A stretch of DNA of 64,000 nucleotides, taken from Puccinellia tenuiflora. Its lineage: Eukaryota; Streptophyta; Magnoliopsida; Poales; Poaceae. Shown one piece after another: positions 43,060 through 55,202 of the stretch (positions are counted from its first letter, which is position 1; each line of letters opens with the position of its first letter). The stretch is from the NCBI GenBank assembly GCA_012064385.1, contig QRDG01000398.1, positions 2,073,934 through 2,137,933 on the forward strand, given 5' to 3'. Below the pieces are notes generated by a model. That model was not told the DNA's origin, made no database searches, and worked only from the letters and a program-made list of their open reading frames with translations. A program made the position numbers and the translations under genes.

Positions 43060-44820
43060 CTAAGAATTTATTGCATTAGTGTATATTAGAATATTTTAAA
43101 ACCTTAAAATACATGAAAAGTATATAAAATAAAGTAAGGCTAGCAACAGCTCTTAATTAAATTTCACGAAGAGAACATCATGACGATGCGTAGGTGTGTA
43201 CTGCCAATGCTTCCCATTGAAAAAACAAGAATACTATGCAAAAAAAAAAAAAAAAATGAATTTTAGAATGAGAGTCAAGTGCGTAAGATTTTTTCTACAG
43301 CACCTCAAGTACCTAGTCTTGTGTGGAAAGCGAATGTACTTTCTGCTTCACTTGAAATGTCAGTTGGAGCATAACTCTCTCAAGTCTGAACCAAACAAAT
43401 ATGGGAATAAACCTGCTCAAAAGCTTAGGAGAGGGTCCTTAGGAGACGAGTACTTTGGATCAGGCATGAGTGAGCATACATGCCAAAAAAAAAAAAAAAC
43501 TGATCATGACAGAAGGCTCCACCAATTCCGTCAGTTTTTTCCTCATTCGGCTGCCAGTTTCGCATAGGGAGGCAGTGGAAAACCACGGATCTTCGCGCTC
43601 GTCGATATTTTTGGTCTAATTTACGAGGTTTTGGTGTCCTCATGTCGATCTTCCAAAGACAACGATCGACACAGTGACATACGTACCTTCAGCCTTGTTA
43701 TCGTTAAAGCTGTGTGCATCATCTTGCAGAGGCTGGGGCAAGGCTCCCATTTCGAAAAAAATAGTCTTGTTCTCGTTGGAGTGGCGCTAGTTCTGGTGTC
43801 ACCGTGGGTGTGTGGGGGAGAGTTGGTTTCAGGTGTGCGGGAGAGCCCCCAAGAACGTTGCTCCCGCTTCGGTTCATGGCGGCTCCAAGAACGATGTTCC
43901 CGCCTCGTTTCATGGCGGCACTAGTGGTCCCATAAGATCCTATGTTTTTCTTCCAACGTTGATGTGCGGTTGGGTCTTCTCATCCACCTTTCGCCTCATT
44001 TTACCAGACGACGGCCAATGCTTCATATCGTCTTTGCTAGCGTATTTTGCCAACATCTTGTGTCCTCCGGGATGCAATTACAACGACTCCGTGATGCGGA
44101 ACAAAGCGTGGCATCGATCGCGCCATCGGCTTGTGCAGTTTTGAGGAGGCGACGAATCACCTAGATCTGGTAGTATAACAAGAAAACCCGGTCACAGCCT
44201 AATACAAAGTGGATTAAACCCATTTTGTTAGAGCAATCCTCGGAAACCCTGCCATACAAACGAACAATGCGAAGAAAATGGACATGCTACGTAAAGTCTT
44301 GAACACTAAGGGCAGATAGAATGGTGTTATCATAGTAAATAGCAAGGCCACATCGGATGGTTGCACTCTTTTAGCCAATAGATGATACATAATTAGTAAG
44401 AAAGATAATATTTTCTTATCCAATATATGAGATATTTTACCTTATGGCACACTTTCTAATTTATTTTAATCATGTTAAAAATTTGGGAGAACATAGACAT
44501 TAATTATTGGACATAACACTAACCTATAATCCAGTGCATAACATGTTTTTTATTTTCTATAAACAATATGTAATATAAAACATTATTGTGAACCATTGTA
44601 CATACCTACAGAGAAGTTTTGTCTGAAATATTCAAGATAAATTTATGTAACCGGGCAGGTTGTATTTACAAGCTCTTTGTTTTACAAGACAAACTACCAA
44701 AACCCGTATTTCTATCCAAAAGAGACGTTCCAATTGGGTCCTCGCGCTTCTAGCATGCTCAAGGGGCTCAAGAATTGAGTTCATCTACAGACCTGGTTTT
44801 GATTCGTTGTTACGATAATT
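43060..44820. other. Unassigned intergenic sequence
   Basis: About 1.76 kb with two long A runs (about 43238-43254 and 43484-43498) and no recognised gene. Open frames up to 110-123 aa (43196-43567, 43812-44144) show no motif. It may hold old non-LTR tails (inference from the A runs). Confidence 0.5.
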
Positions 44821-44822
44821 TG

Positions 44823-44967
44823 ACCATCCGTTTTAAAATATAAGATGTTTTGAATATTTCAATGTGGACCACATACAAACAGGAATGAGCGAACTAACAC
44901 ATTAAAACATGTCTACACATGCAATTCGGATTATTTTTAGAACATCTTATATTTTAAAATGGAGGAG
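44823..44967. mobile_element. Stowaway-type MITE
   Basis: Inverted ends CATCCGTTTTAAAATATAAG and (reverse complement) CTCCATTTTAAAATATAAG, each continuing into ATGTT. Length is about 145 bp. The right end reaches GGAGGAGTA, as in Stowaway elements; the left terminus has lost its CTCC. Confidence 0.7.
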
Positions 44968-44997
44968 TAACATATAAAGAAACGGTGTATGTTTTAT

Positions 44998-46062
44998 GGG
45001 TAGCGCTAGGCGTCCCCCGGGGGATCGGAAGCACCGATCCCCCGCATCCAGCGCTCGACACGTGTCCACCCTGGGCCACTCACGATAACACGAAAAAAAA
45101 TTCCCCACGCTCCCGAAAAAAGGCAAAGCAGTATTCCCCCGCGTCCTCGCTCGCCTCCTTGCAGCACGTCACTCCCGTCGTGCGAGAAAGACGACGCAAC
45201 ACCCTCGTCGCTCCTCCGTGAGTCCTGGCGGTCGCCGGAGAAGACGTCGCCACGCCGGTGGCTGCTCGTAGCATTGATGGTGGCTGATGGTAGCATCTGT
45301 GGTGGCTGATGGTAGCATCGCCAAGAATCTTCGGTAGCAACGCTGCCCACGGCTGACAGCAACGCCGCCCGCCGCCGGTGCTTTCGGTAGCAACGCCACC
45401 CACGACTGACAGCACCAACAGCCGTCGGTAGCAACGCCTACTCCCGTCGATAACAGTGTCGGCAGCCCCTTGCAGCAGTGGCGCTCCGGTTTTGTAGCAA
45501 CACCGGCCGTCGACGATAGCATCTCCGGCTGCAGAAGGTAGCATCGCCGGCATCACCATCATCATCCATGTAGCAACACCGCCCCGGTTTGGCAGCATCC
45601 CCGTCCGCCGACGGTAGCATCTCCGGCTGCCGATGGTAGCATCACCGTATTCTCCCCCTGTAACAGCGCCGCCCCCATAGCAGCACCTCCGCCGTTGAGG
45701 CACGACGCCGAGGTTGAGGCGAGCACCTCGTTCACCCCTTGCAGGAGATCTCGCTCACACTGCCGGCCATGATTCCAGCCTGGGAGGAAGTGGCGCATGG
45801 CACCGACGACTAGCAGGAGCGCTCCCGTAGCGACGAGCTCAAGCGAGGAGGCCTGTGGCCGGAGGCGACAGGAGGGCATGGAAGGAGCGATGCTGGGCTG
45901 AGAAATAGGAAGAGATAATGAGTGGAGAGAAAGAACAATAGAGAAAGGATAAGGTAGAAGGAGGTCGGGCCGTTCCCGTTTCGTCACAACGCAGGACGCG
46001 TGGCACGCGCTCGACCCGGACGATGGAGACGTGCGATCCCCCGGGGTTTTCCAGCGTTTCCC
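44998..46062. mobile_element. Mutator-like (MULE) non-autonomous element with GGTAGCATC minisatellite
   Basis: Left end GGGTAGCGCTAGGCGTCCCC, right end (reverse complement) GGGAAACGCTGGAAAACCCC, both continuing into CGGGGGATCG. It is flanked by the 9-bp duplication atgttttat at 44989-44997 and 46063-46071, the Mutator length. The interior is a degenerate tandem array. A 207-aa minus-strand open frame (45080-45703) and a 142-aa one are products of the repeat and not genes. No transposase. Confidence 0.8.
45265..45670. repeat. Degenerate GGTAGCA(T/A)C-based minisatellite
   Basis: About 20 copies of ggtagca(a/t)c(g/t)cc with spacers of 12-30 bp. On the minus strand it translates into irregular Cys-Tyr-Arg-Arg repeats, an effect of the unit and not evidence of a protein. 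Confidence 0.8.
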
Positions 46063-46071
46063 ATGTTTTAT

Positions 46072-46840
46072 TTGGTCTCGCCATATAGGGTCGCTCCCTT
46101 GATTTGACCCCGTGCACGTCCACTTCTACAGCGTCCCATCTGATCTCTCTTACTTGCAGCTTCACTTCTGCGTGCACTAGATTTTTTGTCATGCATTGTG
46201 GGCAGGAGGCACATTTTGCTTTTTATGGAAGCATGATCACGACGTGCACTGGGTTTTCTCCAGGCAATGTGGGTGGGGCTGGGATGGTTATTTCTTACCT
46301 AAGTAATGTGTGAACCCCATAACGTTTCCAGAAAATAGTGTGAACCCGGTAAGCCTATGCTAGTAATCAACCCCACAGTACAGTGGGTTGTATCTCTCAA
46401 TCTCTGGACCACGGTGGATCGTGCGTATCAAACTTCTCAAGTCAGGAATTAATTGTCATAGTTACATTTTGTGCCCACTTCATCGATGGTAAGTACGTAC
46501 ATAGAGTCGTGCATAATAGAAAGATTAGCATAGTATGCGCAGGTGTGCCTCCCGGTCTGAGGATGCAGGCGTCCGCCAGACATCCAGATCCGTCCGCTTC
46601 ATTTTCTAATTTGCCATCTGCTAATGCAAATACAAAATAAAGAGTTTTCTAATTAGCTATGGATTAGTCTGGCGGACTGCCCGCCCCATCCTGCTGGGCT
46701 GCCCGCCTGCATGCCCATCCCGGTCCCATGTCAACCCTCAGTGATGAGGTCGGGAAGCATTGTGGTAATTTTTGTCTATATTTGTATTAATATTCCCAAA
46801 TAGAAGTTTTTTTATGTCTTCTTTTAAAATATGAAATGGA
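46072..46840. other. Unassigned intergenic sequence
   Basis: No gene or element recognised. The longest open frames are under 90 aa without motifs. Confidence 0.5.
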
Positions 46841-47615
46841 AGCTTTTTATCGTTTCTTTGAAAAGCATCAGCTCATACTTTCATAAAAGCCGGATGCTAT
46901 TGCCTGGAAATTTATAGTCTGATTCCTACACGGTCTCCTCTGCGTACCAGATTCATTTTGAAGGATTGGTTGTCTCTCCCATGCAACACTCCATTTGGAA
47001 GGTGTGAGCACCCCCAAAGTGTAAATTCTTCGTTTGGTTGATTTATCAAAACAGAGTGTGGACGACGGGCCGTCTTCAACGGCAGGGATGGCCTAACTCT
47101 ATTGTGTGCCCCTTATGCAAGCGCGAGAATGAGACGACGATACACATGCTCTTCAAATGCCGATACTCCTTACGGGTCTGAAATTCTATCCATGATTGGT
47201 TGGGTCTCACGGACCTTGACCCGCGGCATGGCATAACTTTGGCTCGGTGCAGGATTGGTGGGACAGCCTCTCCTACACCCCTGTATCGCGCCGTAAAGCC
47301 ATACTCTCCATTATCATCCTCATCACTTGGCAGTTGTGGAACGAGAGGAATGCAAGAACCTTCAAAAACAAATCCTGCATACCTTCCTCGGTGGTGGATG
47401 CCATAAAGATCGAAGCGTCTCTTTGAGCAAAGGCCAGCACAAAACATTTGAGTTATTTAATTTCAGGAGGGTAGGCTTTTGTATTTGGAGGTCATGTTTC
47501 TTGATATCAAGTTTTTTTTTTTGAACTTTTCTTGACCTCAAGTTTGGCTTGTAAACTTTTGAACCCTCTTCTCATTTAATGGAACGAGGCAAAGTTTTTG
47601 CCTCCGTTAAAAATA
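46841..47615 (+). pseudogene. LINE relic: zf-RVT end and 3' tail
   Basis: The translation matches the LINE C-terminus: KCKFFVWLIYQNRVWTTGRL, CPLCKREN, then HMLFKCRYSLRV followed by a stop where Trp is expected (TGA for TGG). It parallels 40400-40600 of the LINE above. The tail GGAACGAGGCAAAGTTTTTG near 47580-47600 matches LINE 3' ends. RT core and 5' parts are absent. It is older and more decayed than the LINE at 38760-41021. Confidence 0.75.
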
Positions 47616-48436
47616 AAAGTTGTATTTGTATGTCATCTAACCTGTATAATACGCCATAAAATCTTGATTTGTTGTACAAAATGCCTGACATATGAGACTC
47701 GATTATTGCTCGGTAAGCAGGGCTCCCTACTATAGAGCTGCACGTCCTCTGTCGATCTCTGGGAATGTACTCATCCAGTACCACAGAAAAAAGGTGATCG
47801 AACAAAAGTAGCACGTACACATTCACGCAAACAGTGTTCATTAACAGATGTGTAGTAGTACGTGCATTTTGCTGAATTGCCACACTAACACACATACTTT
47901 AATAAAGTGGATGCAAAAGCATAGTAATCGATTAATTTGCAAGCAAACAAGTTGATGGAAATGCATGTACATCTCTACTGTTCAAAATCGTTCATAATTT
48001 CTTTGCGTCTCTATAAGGCATAGCAGTCGGCAGTCGCTTATCCCAATCCAATCTTGCGTTCAGGTGAAGAAGTCTTCGTCCAGCCCATTTCCATCACGCA
48101 AATGCAGCTTGGATGTATGTATCAATCTTAAGCGTGCAGCATATTCCACAAGTTATCAATGGATAGAATGTGCTGTCAATAGAAAAACCAATGATGATTA
48201 CCATGAATTGGTCAAACGAAATTAACAAAAGACAAAGTTCCCCAAACTAAAAAAATTATCACAAAATAGACAAATAACCCAGGAGGCCAGTAGTATTTGA
48301 GAATTGGCCTTTTGGATATAGGATGAAGCTTTTATGTTCGGTATCTGGATTTGATACAGTGATAGTGTTGATAAGAAAAGAGGTTTTTAGTTCACATTCT
48401 CATTTACGCACTAGCTTTGATCTTGGTCAATGTGGC
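47616..48436. other. Unassigned intergenic sequence
   Basis: AT-rich, no gene or element recognised. Confidence 0.5.
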
Positions 48437-48451
48437 AGCGGTTGGAGGTTT

Positions 48452-49370
48452 TTTTTTTGAAAGGAAATACGTATATTAAGTCAAAGACAGATGTAGTACA
48501 ACATACGTACACACAGAGATACGGCCCAGTAGAATACATGGACCCATACAAACTGCAGGAAGATCCCTGAAAGAAAGCAAAATGCAAAAGAACCCTCAGG
48601 ATCGTCCGCACCACCGGGAACAAGTCCACCGCTCGCCGCCGATGCCGGAGCACCGCCAGAGAGAGGGACGAAGACCACCGTGCCCGAGGAAGAGGAAGCC
48701 CCATCGCCATATGGCTTTGTGAACCCGATAAGGAGCACGAATACCCACATAACGCTGTGGCACGCGGGTCGGGGTCTCACCCCGAGCTCACCCTCCACCT
48801 CCAAATCCGGCCTCCCCAGTCGACGCCGTCGAGGGGCAGCACCAGATCTGCCTGCCGCCAGCCACAAACCCTGCACGGACCATGGAATCCACCAGTCCGC
48901 CGCTAGTCCCAGCAGACGAGCGGCCATAGCTCCAACACAACTCCCCTCATCTTCCAACCGGTGTAGGAGAGGACACCGGCAAGACGCGGCTGAGATGGGG
49001 AAACAAAAGTCCATAACAAGACCATCACCGCGTCGATGGCCTCGCCTAGACATAGAGCTCTGGCGGCGCAGCTCGCATATCCACTCCCGGCCACCGTCAA
49101 GACGGCCTCCAGTTGCAGATCCGAAGCAGCCCCCACCACCAGCACCAACGCCAGCGGCAAAGACCGGAAAACCTAAGCTACTTAGCTACCTAGCCTAAGA
49201 GCACACAGATCCGCCCGGCGATTCGACCCCCCACCCCCTCCCGCCGGCACCAGTGCCGACGGAGAGGAGGGGGGCGGTGGAATCGCCGGCGGAAGAGGAG
49301 TCTCCCCCCGGTCGCCTTTTACTGTGGAGAAAGGAGCGGAAGGGAGAAGAAGAGTCGAGACGTAGCGTTA
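48452..49370 (-). mobile_element. Complete non-autonomous non-LTR retrotransposon, 15-bp TSD
   Basis: Flanked by the identical 15-mer cagcggttggaggtt at 48437-48451 and 49371-49385. On the minus strand it starts CTGTAACGCTACGTCTCGAC, has a GC-rich 5' half and ends in TACGTATTTCCTTTC plus about 9 A. Length is 919 bp with no reverse transcriptase. It has a 190-aa open frame (48481-49053) of GC-rich composition without a recognised domain. It is probably mobilised by LINE proteins; a processed pseudogene is the alternative. Confidence 0.8.
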
Positions 49371-49475
49371 CAGCGGTTGGAGGTTGGGACGGTGTCTTGA
49401 TGGCTTTCTAACACTGGAGGCCACTAGTACATGAGTACATGATGACCCATCAAACACGGTGGAGTAAAAAGGAAC

Positions 49476-50268
49476 TGACGAGATTATGGGTACCTAATAT
49501 CCTTCAAAGACAAAACAATAAGCACCAGTTGGATCGGTCAGCCGTCCCACGCGACTAACCCAACAATCATGAGGCAGACCACCCTGTCGGGTGACCTGCC
49601 CTCCAGCCGGCATCCTTTGCTCATCTGGCCGCCTGAAAACAAGCAGGCGAGCCAGAATCCACTCTTCGTACTAACACGGAGAGCAAGACGACGTAGCTCT
49701 TCCGACGCCCAATCCCATCCCAGACAACCAGGGCTGACGAGCAAGCGCAAAGACACCTAGAAGTCATGGATGACGACCCGTACATTGGCTCAACATCACA
49801 TCTTGTATGGGTCGTCAAGCCAGACGTCAACTAAAACATCTTGGTGTAGCTCCCGTCCCATCATAGGATGTACACGGACCTATAATGCCATACTCATGTG
49901 TCTATAAGGCTATCGCACGTCCCTATATAAGGGGTGCGGCCCTCTTCTTAAAAGAAAAGACCAATCCGAACCAACATTTAGAAACACCCACAGGGGTTGA
50001 TCATTCTCTCTCTCACGCACACACACACGTTATACACACTGCTCTCTTCCTCTACCACGGAGAACAACCCAACCAGTTGTACCTGCAGCCGACATGCACA
50101 CCCTTGTACCATAAGCGCCCTCCTACGTTAATACATCCCCACACATAGGAGTAAGGTTGTTACCAGAGATGATCTCGGGGTCCAAACTTGTATATATCCT
50201 TGAGTTCCTGATGCTGCTAGCTCCTAATATTCACAAGCCATTCCTGCGTGTAAATTCCATGCGCGGCA
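49476..50268 (+). mobile_element. LTR of a Ty3/gypsy-like element (element truncated on the right)
   Basis: Resembles a wheat LTR with the block GGTACCTAATATCCTTCAAA near the start, a TATA box TATATAA at 49924-49930, a CT-rich leader, and the end GCGTGTAAATTCCATGCGCG plus GCA at 50268. It is followed by a decayed primer-binding site (TGGGCGTCGTCCGTG, 50276-50290) and about 0.2 kb that may be the start of an internal region. The start is placed at a TG and is uncertain. No second LTR was found. Confidence 0.45.
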
Positions 50269-50672
50269 AGAAGGTTGGGCGTCGTCCGTGCACAAACGGC
50301 GCACTCGTACATGAAGCACACCGGAACACTGCGGCGCCAGATCGATCCCTCCACTTTGGGCAACTAGAGATCCTCGTCGACCAGCTTGGCTCCCTCAGCA
50401 TCAGTGGATGGGTGCCCGTCCTAGAAGAAAACATCACGCCCCCCGCGCTTCCCAGGCAGGTCCCGGAACATGGCAAAGGGGGCAGCAGAAGTTGAAGACA
50501 TGCAATTTTAGATGTAACCAGTAACATGATTTATAACTACAATGAAATTTCCTAGAGTCCAAGGAGACAAATTTGATCCCACGATGATGAATAAAGAAAT
50601 AAATGTATGCTTCACTTAACTTTTGCTGAAGTTTTGTTTTGTTTTATTCTACATATATAACTAGATATATTT
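50269..50672. other. Internal remnant after the LTR, then unassigned sequence
   Basis: The first 240 bp may be a retroelement leader/gag start. An open frame at 50157-50495 spans the LTR end and shows no domain. The remainder is AT-rich and unassigned. Confidence 0.4.
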
Positions 50673-50769
50673 AAAGAAAAGTTTAAAAAATTGAGTGGGT
50701 GAAGAAAAGTTTAAAAAAATTGAGTGGGTGAAGAAAAGTTTAAAAAATTGAGTGGGTGAAGAAAAGTTA
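50673..50769. repeat. Minisatellite, ~29-bp unit, 3.3 copies
   Basis: Tandem repeat of AAGAAAAGTTTAAAAAATTG followed by AGTGGGTG. The units are nearly identical and differ by single A insertions. Confidence 0.9.
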
Positions 50770-51003
50770 AATAAACAGATAAATGTCTTTCTCGAGGCTC
50801 CATCTCTGTGGTGGATGGTGGGCAAGAACGGCTCCAGCCCATTTGAATTAACGAAACTCCACCTTGGTGAACTAAAAAGCCCAACTGAATCCAGCCCATT
50901 TATGATTATATCTCCCCGATTATTGTTTCTTCTATTCGGTTGCTCGAAGCGATGCCTCTGCCGGCCTTCGCCTGTATTCCGAAATTCCCGATCGATACCC
51001 TAA

Positions 51004-51898
51004 GGGGTCGTTTGGATCCCTTCATTTCAATTCATTTGTTGCAAATGAAATGAAATGACAATAGGAGATCATTTCATTTGGAAAATCAGCAATTCCAATT
51101 CAGAAAATTATGTTTGGCAACCCCTAGGAATCTCGACAAGAAAATGATTTCATGTACAATACTTGTTTCAGAAAAAACTCTCGCGAGAAAGCCTCCTGCT
51201 CCCTCATGACCATGGAGGACGTGCTGTCGCCGGCGTGATCTCCATCCACCGACCACCTCCGCCACCTCCATGACCAGATCTGGGACCATCTCCGCGCCCC
51301 CTCTCCATCCCCCTTGAAGCCCGGAGCTGCCGTCGCAGGGCTCGCGGAGGCCATGCTCTTTTTACTCGGTTCCGCCGCTGAGCTTTGTTGCAGCTGCAGG
51401 TTCTTGCCGAGACGTCGTTGCTAGCAGTAGTGTGAAGGAATAAGACGGGGACGTAGGTGTTGCTGCTGTCACGGAAGCGAGCATGGTGCTCTTGCGTCCT
51501 CGCCTGCACTTAGTGCGCACGCGCCGCCGCTGCCCGTACCTCCGCCCTCTGAGGCATTCTCGGCCTGGTGTCGTGAAGATCTGTGGGGAGGAGCCATGAC
51601 GTGTGACGCGTGGGAGTCGACGTGGGGAGAGGCGACGGCGATGGGAATGAATCGTGGTGGCGAGGTGGTGGTGGGAGAGGGGGCTCGAGGAGGAAGAAGA
51701 GGGGTGTCCAGCGGGGGGCGAGTGGAATTGGAGATTGACGGGTGTGTGGAGCGGAATTGGGTAAAGCTTGATGTCAAACCACTGGAATTGTTAAATGAAT
51801 TTTGATACCTAATTCCGGTGCAGCCAAACATGGATACTATGGAATCATCAAATGAATTCCGTGATTTATGCCTCAATTCCTGGGAGCCAAACGACCCC
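51004..51898. mobile_element. PIF/Harbinger-like non-autonomous element
   Basis: 895 bp with 17-bp terminal inverted repeats, GGGGTCGTTTGGATCCC and GGGGTCGTTTGGCTCCC (16/17). It is flanked by taa at 51001-51003 and 51899-51901. A subterminal ATGAAATGAAATGA motif is present. The GC-rich centre (51180-51780) has open frames on both strands without recognisable domains. Confidence 0.8.
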
Positions 51899-51991
51899 TA
51901 ATTTCCCCTGTCCCCACGGAACATATGCGTCAGTTTGTTTAGTCCCACATTGCTCCGCGACTCTTGGATCGCCCAGTTCAAATATAGGGGG

Positions 51992-52359
51992 TGTTGTGTT
52001 TTGTGTCAAATATTGTGTACGTGTTGGGTTACGTTTGGACTTCGAGTTGTATTTGATGTGGATATGTACGAGTAGTGTTGGAGTCGAACTCTTGTACCCT
52101 GAACCTCCTATATAATGAGGGGGGCACCACACGTTGTAACCTATGGCGACTTGATAGCAGCAGACGCGCAAGGGGAGCCAGCGGCTTGTGCCGGCGACCA
52201 AGCCGGCCGGTGCAGCGGTATCAATGGGGAGGAGCGCCCGTATTCATGCCCCGCAGAGTAGGCAAATCATGACCGAACTACGTTGACAAATCTCGGTGTC
52301 GTCATTGTGCTATGATTGCTTGTCCTCGGTAGATCGACTGTGCGCCTACGATCGTAACA
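51992..52359 (+). repeat. 5' LTR of the 2562-bp element
   Basis: 368 bp, TG...CA. It contains a TATA-like CTATATAATGAGG (about 52109-52121), matching the same feature in the 3' copy. Confidence 0.88.
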
Positions 52360-52361
52360 AG

Positions 52362-52372
52362 TGGTATCAGAG
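52362..52372 (+). promoter_or_regulatory. Primer-binding site
   Basis: TGGTATCAGAG two bases after the 5' LTR, complementary to the initiator tRNA-Met 3' end. Confidence 0.85.
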
Positions 52373-54185
52373 TGAGGTAGAAGGACACGGAAAGTTGATC
52401 TAGAGGAAAGGCGACGAAAACCGGTTGCGGGGGTCACGATGAACAGTTGGTTCGCATGACTTTGGGAGCAGTCGAAGATCGAAGTCGAAGAAGCAATCGG
52501 AAAACACGTCGGATGCAGATCAGATGAATGTGTATATACGGCGGCGGCGGCAGATCGATGTCATCGATATGTGGAGCAGCTGTACAAGACAAACGACGCG
52601 GAAAGGGCAAGGGCCGGGAGCGGAACGGCAGGAGTACGTTGGTCCAGGTGGAGCCTGGCTCTCGAGACCATTACTAAAGGCGCGGCCGCGATGCATCGAG
52701 GCCGGAGCGTTTTTCCAGGGTACGATCCATCGGAAGTAGTCAGTAGATTTGTTACTTGAAGAAAAAAAAGGGTGACACAAGTTCCAAAGCAGGAAGCCAC
52801 GATGGTGGTTTTGGCTTAAACTATTTTCAGCTTTATGCTAAGTGCACACGGATTGCTACCAGAAGAATCGCTATTATGGAAGGAACTTGAAGGTTCTTCG
52901 GGATGGTGGTCGGTACTAGATGTGCAGGCCAGCAGGTGTGCTGTTAAAATATAAGAGAAGCGTGGAACGTGTCATGGAGGATCATGCATATACAAGGTGT
53001 CAGATAGTGCAACGTTCGTGTGGCGGGTGGACTAGACGCAGGGTAAAGCATGGTTGCAGCCGGATACGTTCGGCTGGGTCGGACTGGACAGTCTGACAGA
53101 TCGACTGGGATGTCGGTTGGGACAGAAGACGGTGAAGATCGGCAATGACGACGTAGGAGCGTGAGGGCTGATGGTGTCTGGATTCTGTGGCGTGGCAACA
53201 CGTGGCGCATGCCTGAGGGATGCGTGTTTCGACATGGCGAAGGCGCGGGGTTGATTCAAGACGGTGCACACGTGGGAACTTGAATTCAACGGGGCGCGGG
53301 TGGATTGATCATCCATGGAGTCATGTTGAAGGTGGAGCTGGAGTCTGAGGGGAGATTCCACTCGGCTGATGGAGGGGCTACGGCGTAAGCATGCGGAGAG
53401 TCGAAGCCTATTCAGCGGGAAGGCGAGAAGCACGTGGTTTTGGACTGGACGTCAGGGTTCGAGGGAGGCGTGGAACTCGGCATTGGTCGGATACGACTGA
53501 TGGTTATCTGCAGTGGGGCCTGAGGTGGTGTGGGTTAGTGACCCGGTAGATCTTGGCCAAGATTGCGGATGCTCGACGCGGTAATAGCGGCGAGGTGTGC
53601 GGTAAGCACGGGACACGGCGACAGACCAGGGCACAGGCAGTCAGACATGTGGTCAGATAGGTGTGCAAGGGTGTTGAAGCAGTGTTGGCGAGTATCAGAT
53701 TCAAGTTGGTGACTGGGTCTATGGAGATTGACGGGTCAGATGATAGACAGGAGTCAGCCATGGGGAATCTGAGAAAGTATTGGAAAGTCTGAAATGTCAA
53801 AAGCTTGGAGGGTACATTGCCGTATATTCTGTGATGTTCAGCACACATGGCAAAGTGCGGATAACTTGATACAGGAGGGGGCGGAGTGCTATAGCTGTGG
53901 GACATGTAGAAGACTATCTAGGAAAAGATGAGTTGACTGTGAATTTGATTCAAGGTAACTAAAAGGCGATGGTGAAATTCCTTCAAGTTGAAAGCATTTT
54001 TACGCAGACCACTGGTCGATGTGTGATGGTGTTGAATGGGAAGAAGGGACTACAGTTGCAGGTGGAGTCACGTGGAGTCTGTGAGTAGCAGTGAAACTCA
54101 TGGGAGACAACCAAGTCCGGAGTACATGGAGGTTTGACGTATTGACGAACTGAAGGTGGCAGACAATATTTGCCAAGATGGAGTT

Positions 54186-54553
54186 TGTTGTGTTTTGTGT
54201 CAAATATTGTGTACGTGTTGGGTTAAGTTTGGACTTCGAGTTGTATTAGGTGTGGATATGTACGAGTAGTGTTGGAGTCGAACTCTTATACCCTGTGCCT
54301 CCTATATAATGAGGGGGGCACCATACGTTATAACCTATGGCGACTTGATAGCAACAGGCGCGCAAGGGGAGCCGGCGGCTTGTGCTGGCGAGCAAGGCGG
54401 CCGGTGCAGCGGTATCAATGAGGAGGAGCGCCCGTAGTCATGCCCCGCAGAGTAGTCAAATCATGACCTAATTACGTTAACAAATCTCGGTGTCATCATC
54501 GTGCTGTGATTGCTTGTCCTCGATAGATCGACTGTGCGCCTACGATCGTAACA
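54186..54553 (+). repeat. 3' LTR of the 2562-bp element
   Basis: 368 bp, same length as the 5' LTR and colinear throughout. Confidence 0.88.
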
Positions 54554-54558
54554 GGGGG

Positions 54559-55187
54559 CATCCGATGTGGTTTCGCCGGCGAGCGCATCGTAGGGGCTTG
54601 GTTCCATAACGTGCGATATGTGCAGTGGGCGCGCCCTTCGTCGGTATGCCTCTGGACGCACTCCTGAATCTCGGCGGGAGTCACGCGCTGCTAGCGTGCC
54701 GAGCAGCAACGTCACCCGTTGGTGCAAGGGTGGAACTGGGCCCGGTCCGTGCGCTCATCCCCGGCACCACAAATCTTTTTGTTTTGTCCTTCAGTAATCT
54801 TCAGTTGGTGCTTTCTTCTGTTGATTATTTGAATCTCTGATGCAGGACTCGAGATTTATGTCCTGCTCAAGGTCCCTCGTTTAGAGAAATTAGTTTGGAC
54901 TCCTGCTTTCTTTGTTCCTCATCAAATGATGATGTTGCCGTGATCATATCATTCTGTTCGATTACCCTGTGAAATCAATCTATAGATTCTGAAGGCATCA
55001 CAAGTTGTCTGACCCTTTGCTAAGATTGTGAACTTCCAATCATGACCTGTAAACCTACCTGACACGAGGGCTTCCTCATATTCTGCTGCTGTCTCCTTAA
55101 CATCTAACTTCATACTACTTTCTCTCTCAAAAAAAAAAACTTTATACTACCTACTTTGTTTGCTAACATAAGATTATCTCCTATAAA
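54559..55187. other. Unassigned sequence
   Basis: No gene assigned. The stretch 54860-55000 looks transcribed-gene-like (acceptor TGATGCAG|GACTCG at 54846 and balanced composition), but no protein could be recognised. An A-run lies near 55129-55139. Confidence 0.4.
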
Positions 55188-55202
55188 GGAGATAACAGTT
55201 CC

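Larger units (their letters stand above)
51992..54553 (+). mobile_element. Non-autonomous LTR retrotransposon, 2562 bp, TSD GGGGG
   Basis: Two LTRs of exactly 368 bp (51992-52359 and 54186-54553), starting TGTTGTGTTTTGTGTC and ending CTACGATCGTAACA. It is flanked by ggggg at 51987-51991 and 54554-54558. About 24 differences between the LTRs were counted by eye (about 6-7%). A primer-binding site follows the 5' LTR. The 1.83-kb interior holds no gag, protease, RT or integrase motif in any frame; ORFs up to 133 aa are of random appearance. It probably depended on a relative for movement. Confidence 0.88.

Noticed and set aside
43196..43567. 123-aa frame near A-runs
   Set aside because: Low-complexity Lys runs from poly(A) stretches; no conserved motif.
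45080..45703. 207-aa Cys/Tyr/Arg-rich frame resembling a cysteine-rich protein
   Set aside because: It is a direct translation of the degenerate GGTAGCATC minisatellite, and shifted frames give equally long ORFs.
48481..49053. 190-aa frame as a possible captured gene
   Set aside because: Inside a TSD-bounded non-autonomous retroelement; no domain recognised. Kept only as part of the element.
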